Assembly: GCF_017744695.1 (NCBI RefSeq)
Contig: NZ_JAGIAS010000006.1
Location: 310,001-374,000, forward strand
Length of the DNA stretch: 64,000 nucleotides
Direction of reading: 5' to 3'
Source of the DNA: Dyadobacter sp.
Lineage (GTDB): Bacteria > Bacteroidota > Bacteroidia > Cytophagales > Spirosomataceae
Position numbers and translations under genes: made by a program
Shown: positions 15,763 through 25,097 of the stretch, piece after piece
Layout: each line of letters begins with the position of its first letter
Numbering within the stretch: position 1 is the stretch's first letter
The notes under the pieces: generated by a model
The model's database searches: none
Told to the model about the DNA's origin: nothing
What the model saw: only the letters and a program-made list of their open reading frames with translations

Positions 15763-17148
15763 TTATTTCTTCTCCTTCGCCTGCTTCAAAGCCGAAGTCG
15801 TCAACCAATACTTGGCAATCATATTCGGCACCTCCCATTCGGGCAGCTTGCCTGCTTTGAGATACTCCATATACTTGTTTGCCACTTGCGCAAAATGTGA
15901 TTCGTGGCCAGTGTCGTATTTTGCATCGATTACCACCTCCCAGCCCGCAGCGGTTTTTTTCAGCTCTACGCCGGGGAATTTGTCCTGTACGGATTTGAAT
16001 GCGGCCGTTACAGCATCTTCGTAAGCTTTCGATTTGTCGGTGGTTTCAATGTAAAGAACCGGCTTGTATTTCTGGTCTTTGCCCTGGCGGACGATCAGGT
16101 TGGCTTTCGAGCCTTTCATGATCGAGTAATGCGTGTCGCCGGTGCCTTCCGGGGCCTGGAAGTTCCAGATCACGGACACTTTTGCGTGCACGCCTTTCAG
16201 GGTGTAGTTCATCTCGCCATTAGAATACACGTTCAGCAAAGTGTCCTTCACGTCCTTTTTGAGGAATTCTGGATAGGTTTCGCTTTTGGTCACAAGCTTG
16301 AACTGCGACGGCGTGAGCTGGGTAGCGCTACGCTTGGTCGAGAGGAGTTGAATGTCCTTCTGATAATCGAGGGATACATTGGGGAAGCAGCTCCATTGCA
16401 CGAGGTCGACGAGGTGGGTCGTTACGTCCACCATGCCTTCGCCTTGCTGGTTCACATCAAAAAACCAAGTAGGGCGCACGAGCGGTTCGCCGGAAATGTA
16501 TTTGAAGAAGTGGTGAACGCTTTCTTTGGATACCGCCGGGTTTTCGGGCGTTCCTTTTTGGAGTTCGCCGAAGATCTCGGGCAGCAATGCAAGCTCACGT
16601 TGCAAGGTGTTGGTGATCTCGTAACGTTCGGTCATGATGTCGTACAGGAGCACCTTGTTCTTGTCGGCGCTGGCGAATGCCTCTTTCAGCTTGTCGAAAC
16701 CCGCCGCGTCGATCGCCATCGGTTTGTCGGCGAGGACGTTGAGGCCTGCGTCGACGGATTTTTTGATGAAATCGGTCTTTTTCTGGTTGTTACCCGCGAG
16801 CACGACCACGTTACCCTTTTTCTCAGAAATCATTTTCTCGAAGAAATCGGGGCCTGTGTACACCTCTTCTTTCCAATGCGTCGGGTCTTCGGGGCGGGTG
16901 TTGTATTTCTCCACCTTGTCGAGGTAAGCTTTCACGTCCGGGCCTTCGGATGCGTACACGTGCACGACCGAGTCGACATCGGCATACATCGATTTCTGGA
17001 CTAGTGCCGCATGGAAGTGGCCGGGTTCGACCACGATCAGGCTCAGTGGTTTCTTCTCCTCATTCTTGGCCTCCTCTTTCTTCGAATTACATCCCTGATT
17101 GAATACCATTGCGCTCAATAAAGCGATTGTCAAGAGTTCTTTTCTCAT
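15763..17148 (-). CDS. Gfo/Idh/MocA-family lipoprotein oxidoreductase
   Basis: 461 residues from ATG 17148. The N-terminus MRKELLTIALLSAMVFNQGC ends in a lipobox, so the protein should be membrane-anchored outside the cytoplasm. The Gfo/Idh/MocA fold is indicated by VVLAGNNQKKTDFIKKSVDAGLNVLADKPMAI, with the conserved lysine in DKPM, and by a C-terminal domain of the putative-oxidoreductase type (TGDTHYSIMKGSKANLIVRQG). It is the last gene of a run with nagB and nagA (45-bp gap), which suggests a sugar or amino-sugar substrate. Extra-cytoplasmic dehydrogenases of this family are known to hold NADP tightly (Zymomonas Gfo); retention here is inference. Confidence 0.85.
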   Translation of the reverse strand: MRKELLTIALLSAMVFNQGCNSKKEEAKNEEKKPLSLIVVEPGHFHAALVQKSMYADVDSVVHVYASEGPDVKAYLDKVEKYNTRPEDPTHWKEEVYTGPDFFEKMISEKKGNVVVLAGNNQKKTDFIKKSVDAGLNVLADKPMAIDAAGFDKLKEAFASADKNKVLLYDIMTERYEITNTLQRELALLPEIFGELQKGTPENPAVSKESVHHFFKYISGEPLVRPTWFFDVNQQGEGMVDVTTHLVDLVQWSCFPNVSLDYQKDIQLLSTKRSATQLTPSQFKLVTKSETYPEFLKKDVKDTLLNVYSNGEMNYTLKGVHAKVSVIWNFQAPEGTGDTHYSIMKGSKANLIVRQGKDQKYKPVLYIETTDKSKAYEDAVTAAFKSVQDKFPGVELKKTAAGWEVVIDAKYDTGHESHFAQVANKYMEYLKAGKLPEWEVPNMIAKYWLTTSALKQAKEKK

Positions 17149-17193
17149 TTGAATGGGTTGAGGTAATACATGCAAGATAGCTCCGGCGCGGAA

Positions 17194-17970
17194 CTATGCC
17201 TGCGAGTATGACGAAATTTCTTTGAGCTTCCCTGAACTGGCCTGGTCGATGAACAGGACCGCGTGCGGGTGCTTGCGGAGGATGGTCGACGGGAATGCTT
17301 CCTGGATGTCCTCGGCCACAGTGTGGTAAATGGCCTGCGCCTTTTTCTCGCCCGGCACGATGCAGAAGGCATATTTGGCCTTCATGAGCGTGGGAATGGT
17401 GAGAGTCAATGCGGTTTGCGGCACCTCGTCGAAGGTATCGAAGCATTCGTCGTTCACCTGCTGCTGACGGCAGGCGTCGTCGAGTTCCACCACTTTCACT
17501 TCCAATGGATCATCGAAAAACGCCACATGCGGGTCGTTGAATGCCAGATGCCCATTCTCGCCGATACCGAGGCACACAATATCGATCGGGTTTTCACGAA
17601 GCAGTTTTGCATAGCGCTCACATTCGACAGCGGCGTCGGGTGCGTTACCGTCGAGATAGGAAACCGAATGCACAGGCACGTGGTCGAACAGCCGTACTTT
17701 CAGGAAATACCCGAAATTTTGTGGCGCGTCGGCGGCGATGCCGATGTACTCGTCCATGTGAAATGCATTGATTTTCTCCCAATGAATGCCCGGCTCGTCC
17801 TTTAATGTCGCCAGAAACTCGTTCTGCGAAGGTGCGGAGGCGAAGATGATATTCACAAATTCTTTGGTATCCTGAATCTCCCGGATCTTGTTCGCCACCG
17901 CTTTCGCCGCGGCTTCACCCATTTGCTGGCGGGTTTCGGAGATATTGATTTCCAGTTGGTCGACTTTCAT
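17194..17970 (-). CDS. nagB: Glucosamine-6-phosphate deaminase
   Basis: 258 residues. NagB converts glucosamine-6-phosphate to fructose-6-phosphate and ammonia. Family signatures are INAFHMDEYIGIAADAPQNF with the acidic catalytic residues, and CLGIGENGHLAFNDP with the loop His. The protein is close to normal NagB length and has no signal, so it is cytoplasmic. It lies 14 bp after nagA, and the pair forms the standard route from GlcNAc-6-phosphate to glycolysis. The FucP-like transporter upstream is the likely entry step. Confidence 0.9.
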   Translation of the reverse strand: MKVDQLEINISETRQQMGEAAAKAVANKIREIQDTKEFVNIIFASAPSQNEFLATLKDEPGIHWEKINAFHMDEYIGIAADAPQNFGYFLKVRLFDHVPVHSVSYLDGNAPDAAVECERYAKLLRENPIDIVCLGIGENGHLAFNDPHVAFFDDPLEVKVVELDDACRQQQVNDECFDTFDEVPQTALTLTIPTLMKAKYAFCIVPGEKKAQAIYHTVAEDIQEAFPSTILRKHPHAVLFIDQASSGKLKEISSYSQA

Positions 17971-17984
17971 TTTGTTGTGGTAGG

Positions 17985-19175
17985 TTAAGATTGGGGTATC
18001 GCGTTTAGGTATATCGTTTTTCCTTTGATAATGGTCCTTTGAATGCGGATATCGGCGTCGAAAATGACGATATCGGCGTCCTTACCCGCTACCAGCGTGC
18101 CCTTGCGCTCGTGTACGCCCATAATGCGTGCGGGCGTGGCTGTGGCCATGCGCACGGCGTCGAGCAGCGACACGTCGGCCATATTCACCATCGTGCGCAC
18201 CAGGCGGTCGGCCGTGGACACGCTTCCGGCGAATGAGGTACGGTCGGGCAGCTTCGCTACGCCATCCTCGACGATCACTTTCAACCCGTTTTTCAGCGAG
18301 CCGAGCATACTTTCGCCCTCCGGCATTCCGGCCGCGCGCATCGCGTCGGTAATCAATGCAATGCGGTCGGGACCTTTGATTTTAACAATGAGTTTTAAAA
18401 GCGGCGCGGGCAAATGCACACCGTCGGCGATGATCTCCACATCCATATCGAGCAAAAAAGCGCTCTCGATCGTGCCCGCGTACCGGAACGCATTCCTGCG
18501 CGTTACGCCCGACATGGCCGAGTACAGGTGCGTCGCGAGCGTGTAGCCGTTTTCGTACGCTTCCAGCACATCCTCGTAAATCGCATCTGTATGCGCCACC
18601 GCCGCCAGAATGCCTTTTTGTTTTAATCTTTTTCCAAAATCAATCGCCCCCGGCAGCTCCGGCGCCGCGCTCCAACGGGCAATGGAATTGGAATATGCCA
18701 ACACTTCTTCATACTCGGCCGGGTCGGGATTGCGGATATACCTCGGGTCTTGTGCGCCCCGCTGGCTCAATGCGAAATAGGGGCCTTCCAAATGCATTCC
18801 CAGAAATTGCGCGCCGTTTGTGTTGGCTGCATTCGCTTTTTCATAGAAATCCAGCGTTTCGAGTAAATCCGCTTTTTCGGCTGTCAATGTGGTAGGAACC
18901 ATCGCCGTGGTACCATATTGCGCATGCGTTTCAGCAATCTTTAAAAATGCCTCCGCGCTGCCATCCATGAAATCATACCCGCCGCCGCCGTGGATATGCA
19001 GGTCGATGAAGCCGGGTGCTACATAATGGCCTTCGGCATCGATCATCTCCGCATCGGGAAAGTCTACGCCTCGCGTTTCAATTCCCACAATCACGCCATT
19101 CTCAATCAAAATCGTCCCGTTCCGGATGTACCGGTAGGGGGTGATGATGGTTCCGTTTATAATCTTTAATCGCAT
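17985..19175 (-). CDS. nagA: N-acetylglucosamine-6-phosphate deacetylase
   Basis: 396 residues. The amidohydrolase signature PGFIDLHIHGGGGYDFMDG, the HLEGPY metal segment, VAHTDAIYEDVLEAYENG, ATHLYSAMSGV and LITDAMRAAGMPEG identify NagA, which removes acetate from GlcNAc-6-phosphate. Cytoplasmic. It is immediately upstream of nagB on the minus strand; the gap before it contains a strong hairpin (19241-19304) separating it from the transporter gene. Confidence 0.93.
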   Translation of the reverse strand: MRLKIINGTIITPYRYIRNGTILIENGVIVGIETRGVDFPDAEMIDAEGHYVAPGFIDLHIHGGGGYDFMDGSAEAFLKIAETHAQYGTTAMVPTTLTAEKADLLETLDFYEKANAANTNGAQFLGMHLEGPYFALSQRGAQDPRYIRNPDPAEYEEVLAYSNSIARWSAAPELPGAIDFGKRLKQKGILAAVAHTDAIYEDVLEAYENGYTLATHLYSAMSGVTRRNAFRYAGTIESAFLLDMDVEIIADGVHLPAPLLKLIVKIKGPDRIALITDAMRAAGMPEGESMLGSLKNGLKVIVEDGVAKLPDRTSFAGSVSTADRLVRTMVNMADVSLLDAVRMATATPARIMGVHERKGTLVAGKDADIVIFDADIRIQRTIIKGKTIYLNAIPQS

Positions 19176-19227
19176 TCGTTTGATGATTGATATATTGGCA
19201 ACATGCCATCCACAAATATTGCTGTTG

Positions 19228-19304
19228 ACAAATATTACGGTCTACAAATATTACGGTGCTCTGCACCTTCACATCAAGGTGCAGAGCACCGTAATATTTG
19301 TAGA
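19228..19304. repeat. Long perfect hairpin with short direct repeat
   Basis: Arms 19241-19269 and 19276-19304 pair over 29 bp around CACATC. The left arm contains ACAAATATTACGG, which is also present directly before it (19228-19240). A degenerate echo, GGTGCAGCGCACCGTAATA, begins near 19332. The hairpin sits between the transporter and nagA and could attenuate transcription. The dispersed-repeat look suggests a REP-like unit. Confidence 0.8.
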
Positions 19305-19381
19305 TGGTTGATGATCGATAATTGGTAATTAGGTGCAGCGCACCGTAATAGATTAATGTTAAGGGATTTTTTGCCGTGTTT

Positions 19382-20704
19382 TTAAAACCCCCATTTGCGT
19401 AGTTTGTGCCCTTTTATGGCATAAAAAACCAGATACAGATAACAAGGCAACAACACCCAATACGCCTCCCGCACATTCACCACATCCGCGAAATGCCCAT
19501 AAAAGAGCGGCATAATCGCATTTCCGCAAAGCCCCATGATCATCACGGAGGCGCCAAGTTTGGTAAACCGGCCCAAATCATCGAGCGCAAGCGGCCATAT
19601 GCCTGCCCAAACGAGCGAGTTGGCGAGACCGAGCAATACGACAAACCAGATGGAAATGTCGGTATCGTGCCCCAGGAATGTGACTTGTCCATGCGTGAAA
19701 ATGATGAGTAATGTGAAAACGGTTCCCAGCAAGGTGCAGATCCGCAGCGCGTTCACCTGACTGATGAATTTTGGAATCACCGTAATCCCGATCAGATACC
19801 CGCAAATGGTGCAGAAAAGTGTGTAGGAAGGGAAAACCTTTGCTTCCAGCAGGTCAATACCCATCGAATTGGCATAACCAATAATGGTATCGATCGCGAT
19901 CACCTGCGTGCCTACGTGCAGGAAGATCGCCAATGCGCCCAAAATCAGGTGCGGAAAGTCGAAAATGCTTTTCTTCCCCGCATTCGCCGAGGCGATTTCC
20001 TGGCTTTCATGCTCGGTATCGATTTCCGGCAATGGGGATTTGAATACCAGATAACCTAATGTAAAAAGGAATATGCCGAGACCAATATAAGGATTGATTA
20101 CTCTTCTAATGAGCTCGTCGAGTGCAGCACTCCGTTCGGCATCGCCCATCGTGCCGAGCTGTGCGAAAAGATCGGTGTCGGTGGGTTTCAAGATCACGGC
20201 TGCAAAGACAATCGGTGACAGGATACCGGCGGCTTTGTTGCAAATGCCCATGATACTGATCCGCTGGGCCGCGCGTTCCTTCGCGCCAAGGATGGTAATG
20301 TAAGGGTTCGCCGCGGTTTGGAGAATGGCGAGGCCGATTCCAATGGTGAAAAGGCCCATCAGGAAAATCTCGTATGTCCGCGACATGGCGGCCGGTACGA
20401 AAATGAATGCGCCCAAAGCCATCGCCCAGAAGCCGATCATCATGCCCTTTTTGAAACCCACGGCCTTTAATAAATAGGAAGACGGCACTGACATTACGAA
20501 GTAGGCAATGTAAAATGCAAATGCGACGAGGTAAGCCTGAAAGCTCGTCAGTTCGCAGGCGATTTTGAAGTAGGGGATCAATATGGAATTGACCCACGAC
20601 ACAAAACCGAAAATAAAGAACATCAGGCCGATCAGGAAAATCGAGATCGTCGTTTCCCGCTTCGTCAGGTTTTCTACTTTGATGGCAATGGCTTCGCTTT
20701 TCAT
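19382..20704 (-). CDS. FucP-like MFS sugar transporter
   Basis: 440 residues with twelve predicted membrane helices. ISIFLIGLMFFIFGFVSWVNSILIPYFK and ILQTAANPYITILGAKERAAQRISIMGICNKAAGI match the glucose/galactose/fucose proton symporter family (FHS). In this position next to nagA and nagB the substrate is plausibly N-acetylglucosamine or a related amino sugar (NagP-type), which is inference. The region upstream (20705-20999) holds a tandem repeat and no other gene. Confidence 0.88.
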   Translation of the reverse strand: MKSEAIAIKVENLTKRETTISIFLIGLMFFIFGFVSWVNSILIPYFKIACELTSFQAYLVAFAFYIAYFVMSVPSSYLLKAVGFKKGMMIGFWAMALGAFIFVPAAMSRTYEIFLMGLFTIGIGLAILQTAANPYITILGAKERAAQRISIMGICNKAAGILSPIVFAAVILKPTDTDLFAQLGTMGDAERSAALDELIRRVINPYIGLGIFLFTLGYLVFKSPLPEIDTEHESQEIASANAGKKSIFDFPHLILGALAIFLHVGTQVIAIDTIIGYANSMGIDLLEAKVFPSYTLFCTICGYLIGITVIPKFISQVNALRICTLLGTVFTLLIIFTHGQVTFLGHDTDISIWFVVLLGLANSLVWAGIWPLALDDLGRFTKLGASVMIMGLCGNAIMPLFYGHFADVVNVREAYWVLLPCYLYLVFYAIKGHKLRKWGF

Positions 20705-20790
20705 TAAAAATTGTTTTTCAAATGAAATTTCTTGAAACTGGAATTTTCAATTTTTGAACTGGCTTGAAACAAATCTTTTTCTATCTCTGT

Positions 20791-20979
20791 CCGTCAGATG
20801 AATCTGACGGCAATTGGATTTTTGATTTTGGAACTGGGGATGGCTTTTTCTCTTTTGGAAAATCTATTTCCGTCGACTTTAGTCAGATGAATCTGACGGC
20901 AATTGGATTTTTGATTTTGGAACTGGGGATTGGCTTTTTCTCTTTTAGAAAATCTATTTCCGTCGACTTGAGTCGACGG
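20791..20979. repeat. Tandem 89/90-bp repeat containing CCGTC palindromes
   Basis: Units 20793-20881 and 20882-20971 are almost identical; one has an extra T in GGGGATTGGC. The outer edges are palindromes CCGTCAGATGAATCTGACGG (20791-20810) and CCGTCGACTTGAGTCGACGG (20960-20979), related to that at 15736. The array lies between the transporter and an oxidoreductase gene and encodes no protein. Confidence 0.85.
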
Positions 20980-20999
20980 AAGGTCGATAATTGCTCCAT

Positions 21000-22355
21000 T
21001 TAAATCGTTGGTTCCCACCCCTTCTGATACTCTCGCTTCCAGAATTTTTCCGCGGCTTTGCTGCCTTTGATATGCCCGTTGCTCGGATCGATGTTCAGCG
21101 TTTCGCCGGAACGGATGGCGATATTGCCCAATTGCGCAAGCAATGTGCTTTGGTGACCTCCAACGATCTCGGCTGCGAGTGGTGTGCCCTTCTTGATACC
21201 ATCGAAGAAATTCTGGATATGAAATGCATCGAGGCTCTGCGACGGGTTCATTTTGTTGCGCGGGTCGATGACGAGGTCGTTCTTTACCTCCTTGACCAGC
21301 TTATTGTCCAGGTCGTAAACCTTGTAGTTGTTCCCTTCGCCGATCTGAATCGAGCCTTTTTCGCCATAAAATACCACACCCACCGAGCTGCCTTCGATCG
21401 TGCGTCCATTGCAGCTGCGGCCTTCCCAGGTCATGGCGGTATTGTTTGCGAATTCCAGGTTAATTACCTGTGTATCGGGCGTTTCCCAGTCGTCCTTGTA
21501 ACGGAAACGGCCGCCTGAGGATTGTACGCGTGTCGGGTAATCTACCTGCAAGCCCCAGCGCATGAGGTCGAGCATGTGAGTGCCGTTGTTGAGTGCCTCG
21601 CCGGTGCCCCAGTTCCAGAACCAGTGCCAGTTATAATGCACCAGGTTGTCTTTGAACGCCCGGCGTGGTGCGGGCCCTTGCCATAGTTCGTAATCGAGCC
21701 AGGAAGGAATGGCGGTTTCTTTGCCGATACCGATGGAAGCGCGGTTGTTGGTATACCAGCCTTTGGCAAAGTACGCCCGGCCGATCGTCCCGTCATGCAC
21801 CTCTTTGATCCCCGCCGCGACATTTGGCCACGAGCGGCGCTGGTTGCCCATTTGGATTATATTCTTGTATTTTTTTGCAACTGCTACCAGCAGTTCGCCT
21901 TCGTGCGGGTTGTGGCTGCAAGGTTTTTCCAGGTACACGTGCTTGCCGGCTTTGGATGCCAGAATAGCCGCCGGTGCATGCCAGTGATCGGGTGCGGCTA
22001 CCACCAATGCGTCCATATCCTTGTTTTCGAGTGCCCTGCGGAAGTCGGGGATGTTGGCGGGTTTGGACTTTTGGGTATCGTTTACCACGCCGATGCATTT
22101 CTCTGCGGCACGTGTATCAACGTCGGAAATGGATACGACTTCGCAGTTAGGTTGCAATGCATAGTTGGTCGCCAATGCGAGGCCGCGGCTGTTCACGCCC
22201 ATCATGCCCACGCGCACCTTCTCATTTGCGCCGATGATTTTGGCATAGCTTTTCGGGCTGATACCGGGCAATACGCCACCGAATGTAAGCAATGCGCTTC
22301 CGGCCAGTGATTTTTTTAGAAAGTCTCGACGGTTGTTGTTATTTAAATTTTCCAT
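21000..22355 (-). CDS. Tat-type Gfo/Idh/MocA oxidoreductase
   Basis: 451 residues from ATG 22355; a longer frame to 22484 adds sequence not typical of the family. The N-terminus has a Tat signal (NRRDFLKKSLAGSALLTFGG). The Rossmann part starts VRVGMMGVNSRGLALA, and YLEKPCSHNPHEGELLVAVAKK carries the EKP lysine. The C-terminal domain contains HYNWHWFWNWGTGEALNNGTHMLDLMRWGL. This family oxidises, epimerises or hydrolyses sugars with bound NAD(P). Tat export implies a folded, cofactor-loaded enzyme in the periplasm. It is the last gene of the LacI-linked operon. Confidence 0.88.
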   Translation of the reverse strand: MENLNNNNRRDFLKKSLAGSALLTFGGVLPGISPKSYAKIIGANEKVRVGMMGVNSRGLALATNYALQPNCEVVSISDVDTRAAEKCIGVVNDTQKSKPANIPDFRRALENKDMDALVVAAPDHWHAPAAILASKAGKHVYLEKPCSHNPHEGELLVAVAKKYKNIIQMGNQRRSWPNVAAGIKEVHDGTIGRAYFAKGWYTNNRASIGIGKETAIPSWLDYELWQGPAPRRAFKDNLVHYNWHWFWNWGTGEALNNGTHMLDLMRWGLQVDYPTRVQSSGGRFRYKDDWETPDTQVINLEFANNTAMTWEGRSCNGRTIEGSSVGVVFYGEKGSIQIGEGNNYKVYDLDNKLVKEVKNDLVIDPRNKMNPSQSLDAFHIQNFFDGIKKGTPLAAEIVGGHQSTLLAQLGNIAIRSGETLNIDPSNGHIKGSKAAEKFWKREYQKGWEPTI

Positions 22356-22386
22356 TGAGAAAAAAGTTAATAGCTGGTTTAGTATT

Positions 22387-23682
22387 TCAAAACGGATTCG
22401 GTATCCTGACGAGGTCCTGGATAATACTGCCCTCATGTTCAAAGCGGGCCAATGTGTAAACGGTACCGTCGGCACCGACGGCAATCGAGTTTACATAGGT
22501 TGGCCGCTCGCCGTCTTCGTAAAAGATCCCCCCGTGGTCTTTATAAGTATTGGTCGGTAAATGATAGGTAATTAAATGCAAATTTTCCAATCCACGTGCG
22601 GCTCCTTTGGCAATCTGGTCTTCGCCTTTCAAGCGTTTGCCGTTTTCATAAATAGGCCCGCCGGTGAGGTAATAAATGGTTTCGCGATCGGGTCCAAGCT
22701 GAAAGCCAAGATAACCATAACTGAACTGGTCGAACATCCCGCTCTTGCGTGAGGGCTCGGAAGTAATGCGCTCCACGATTTCGATTTTCTCTTCGCGAGG
22801 GTCAAAACGGAACAAATAGCCAGAGTTTCCATGCACGCCGTAAGCAACTTGCTCTTGTGGGTGCCAGAAGATTTTCCGCCAGTTGTAGCACATGCTGCCG
22901 GGGCGCGTCGGGTCGTATTTGCCGAAATAGTCGAGACGCAGGTCTACGTTTTTGAGCTGACGTAAAAATTGGGTTTCGGGGTTGTAAGTAAAAATATCGC
23001 CGTCGGCTACGGAAAAATACACATCGCCTAGCTCCGCATCGACGAATAGCGAGCGGCAAAGGGAACGAAAGTCTGTACCGGGCGTGCCAGCTTCGCCTTT
23101 GTGAGAAATGGGGCCGAGGTTTTTTAACTCCCTTTTCTCGGTATCGTAATGGATAAAATGGCCGTAGGGCCAGGTAATGCCGTACAAATGTCCGCGGTCG
23201 CGATCCATGGTCATGGACACCATGCCTTCGCCGTTCGGTACCAGTGCCAGGTCTTCGAATGCGCCGGTTTGGAGGTCGTAAGAGAGAAAATGCCCGCCCG
23301 GGTACAATGCATAACCCTCGGGCGCCTGTTCGGGAAGGCGGTCCATGCCATCGATGAGCTGGTAGTAGCCGACATGCGTGGAGAAATAGAGCTTGCCGTT
23401 TCTTTCGTAAAACCGCACATGACTTTTGCCCTGCGGAATAGCTTTCAAATGCGTTTCGCCGCAAATGTCGGTCAGATCGCCGAGGTGGGTAATGCTGTCG
23501 CTGGCGGGGTCGTAGACAAACATCTGCCCGCCGATCTCATGGTTATCCGACGACAAGAGGTAGTAAATCCTCCCGTCGCTCGCGGTCGAGAGTGCGTTAT
23601 ACGTATCGTGTGCGCGTGAAAAGCCCGAATAGTAATGCTTTGCGATCAAAGTTTTCGGTTCGGCCAGCGGTTCAAAGTTCAT
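22387..23682 (-). CDS. Propeller-like hypothetical protein
   Basis: 431 residues from ATG 23682; a GTG at 23730 would add 16 residues and abut the upstream stop. The sequence is a series of repeated strand units (GRIYYLLSSDNHEIGGQMFVYDP, GKLYFSTHVGYYQLIDG, GHLYGITWPYGHFIHYD, GTVYTLARFEHEGSII), as in beta-propellers that bind carbohydrates. I see no catalytic motif or signal peptide and do not recognise a named family. It is co-directional with its neighbours and separated from the Tat oxidoreductase by 31 bp. Confidence 0.65.
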   Translation of the reverse strand: MNFEPLAEPKTLIAKHYYSGFSRAHDTYNALSTASDGRIYYLLSSDNHEIGGQMFVYDPASDSITHLGDLTDICGETHLKAIPQGKSHVRFYERNGKLYFSTHVGYYQLIDGMDRLPEQAPEGYALYPGGHFLSYDLQTGAFEDLALVPNGEGMVSMTMDRDRGHLYGITWPYGHFIHYDTEKRELKNLGPISHKGEAGTPGTDFRSLCRSLFVDAELGDVYFSVADGDIFTYNPETQFLRQLKNVDLRLDYFGKYDPTRPGSMCYNWRKIFWHPQEQVAYGVHGNSGYLFRFDPREEKIEIVERITSEPSRKSGMFDQFSYGYLGFQLGPDRETIYYLTGGPIYENGKRLKGEDQIAKGAARGLENLHLITYHLPTNTYKDHGGIFYEDGERPTYVNSIAVGADGTVYTLARFEHEGSIIQDLVRIPNPF

Positions 23683-23729
23683 GGAATAATCGATACTGTT
23701 CACGGAAAGAGGCAGACTTTGGATTAACA

Positions 23730-25097
23730 CTAATTTTTAATCACGCGGGATTCGGGCTTCACCACGCCGGCCTGTTTGGCGAGCTGTACCATCCCGTTCA
23801 GTATTTCAATTTCCACATCCGAAGCCCAGGTCGCGGGCAGGCCGTACACAATGGCAGCGACTTCGCCCTCGTAGCCGCCCTCGCGCAGGATGGTCGTGCT
23901 CGGGATGTAGGTCATCACATCATTGGAATACCCCATAACAAATGTGTCCTGACCGAATATCTTCTTCAAATTGATCGCATAATCTACCACGAGCTCCCCG
24001 CCGAGCGTCATAATAGCCTGGTCGCCGAGCTTCCACACCTGCAATGGAAAGGGGTAGGAGGTTTGAAATGGCTTTTTTTCATCGATCTGCGCGATCATGC
24101 GTTTGGCCCATTTCTGCTGAAAACCGGTCGCCTTTTCGGCCATTGCGGAAAGTTGCTGGCGGGTAGGGGCGGTGGTTAATGAAAGGGTTACTTCATTGTA
24201 AGCCGTCGAAAGTTGCGGCGCTAACGGCTTCATTTCCTCACTCAAAACACGCTCCACGGCGGCAGCAAGCGTTTTTCCGTATTGAATGGCGAGCGGAACG
24301 GTGTGTCGGGGCAGCGGGTTCTGGTCCGCGCCGGCTCCCTGGAAAAACAATGCGGTGGCGCCCGGGTACAGCTTTTCGAGTTCAATCTGCGCCCAGCCAG
24401 GGTAGTCGCCCGACCAGTTGTAGCCGTCCAGAACCGTGGGATGGCAGGCGTAGCCGAACGCAATGGCGATGATTTTACCTTTCGCGTCCGAAACCTTTAA
24501 TACAGGCACGGCCGGGTCGCCTGGGCCGGTAATTTCGGTGAGGCGTTCCAGTGTCGCGGCGTCGTTATTCCGACGATTCACCTGGAAGCGCGTCACGCCA
24601 TTCTTCGCTTCGATCGTGGCAGGTTGCATTGCTTTCAATGCATCGCCGGTGAGCGTTACAATCTGCTCGATGAGTTTGGCTGAATATTGATCTATTTTTT
24701 GCTGGTCTCCTTCATTCAAAGGATAAATATCCGACAACGCAGCTCCGAGCACGGGGCCGGAGTGCGTGTGTGAACTGTTGAGTATAATCTGTGCTTTCGA
24801 AAGTTTGTAGCGATCATTGATTTTCGCGCGGATCTCGTCCGACAGCGCTTTGGGAAAACCCAGTAAATCCGTCGTAATGAGCACGCCCTGCTTGCCGCCT
24901 GCATCCTGAATGGCCAGTGCTTTGGCCCAAATATCATGCAACTTCCCGTCGGACGCGTGCGTACGCGCCGCGAAGCCTGCCATCCACATGGGCTCGGCAG
25001 GGGTAATCGCCACTTTGGCTACACCTGCTTTCCATCCTTGCGCATGCGCGGGGAAGAGGGTCAAAAGCAGCAATGTCAGTGCGAGCGCTATCCTCAT
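23730..25097 (-). CDS. Neutral/alkaline ceramidase-like hydrolase
   Basis: 455 residues with a Sec signal (MRIALALTLLLLTLFPAHAQ). The N-terminal region of neutral ceramidases is recognisable: AGVAKVAITPAEPMWMAGFAAR, ILNSSHTHSGPV with the metal-binding HTHSGP, and GYACHPTVLDGYNWSGDYPGWAQIELE. It is shorter than true ceramidases and lacks their C-terminal domain. In Bacteroidota such proteins occur in sugar-catabolic clusters, so an amide or ester hydrolase on a glycoconjugate is plausible. The start overlaps the stop of the aminotransferase gene by 4 bp. Confidence 0.82.
   Translation of the reverse strand: MRIALALTLLLLTLFPAHAQGWKAGVAKVAITPAEPMWMAGFAARTHASDGKLHDIWAKALAIQDAGGKQGVLITTDLLGFPKALSDEIRAKINDRYKLSKAQIILNSSHTHSGPVLGAALSDIYPLNEGDQQKIDQYSAKLIEQIVTLTGDALKAMQPATIEAKNGVTRFQVNRRNNDAATLERLTEITGPGDPAVPVLKVSDAKGKIIAIAFGYACHPTVLDGYNWSGDYPGWAQIELEKLYPGATALFFQGAGADQNPLPRHTVPLAIQYGKTLAAAVERVLSEEMKPLAPQLSTAYNEVTLSLTTAPTRQQLSAMAEKATGFQQKWAKRMIAQIDEKKPFQTSYPFPLQVWKLGDQAIMTLGGELVVDYAINLKKIFGQDTFVMGYSNDVMTYIPSTTILREGGYEGEVAAIVYGLPATWASDVEIEILNGMVQLAKQAGVVKPESRVIKN

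Noticed and set aside
15904..17004. 366-codon open frame on the plus strand
   Set aside because: Antisense to the lipoprotein oxidoreductase, Phe/Val/His-rich with no motif; a codon-bias shadow.
20791..20979. Possible CRISPR array
   Set aside because: Only two units of about 90 bp that are near-identical throughout; no short repeats with variable spacers and no cas genes.
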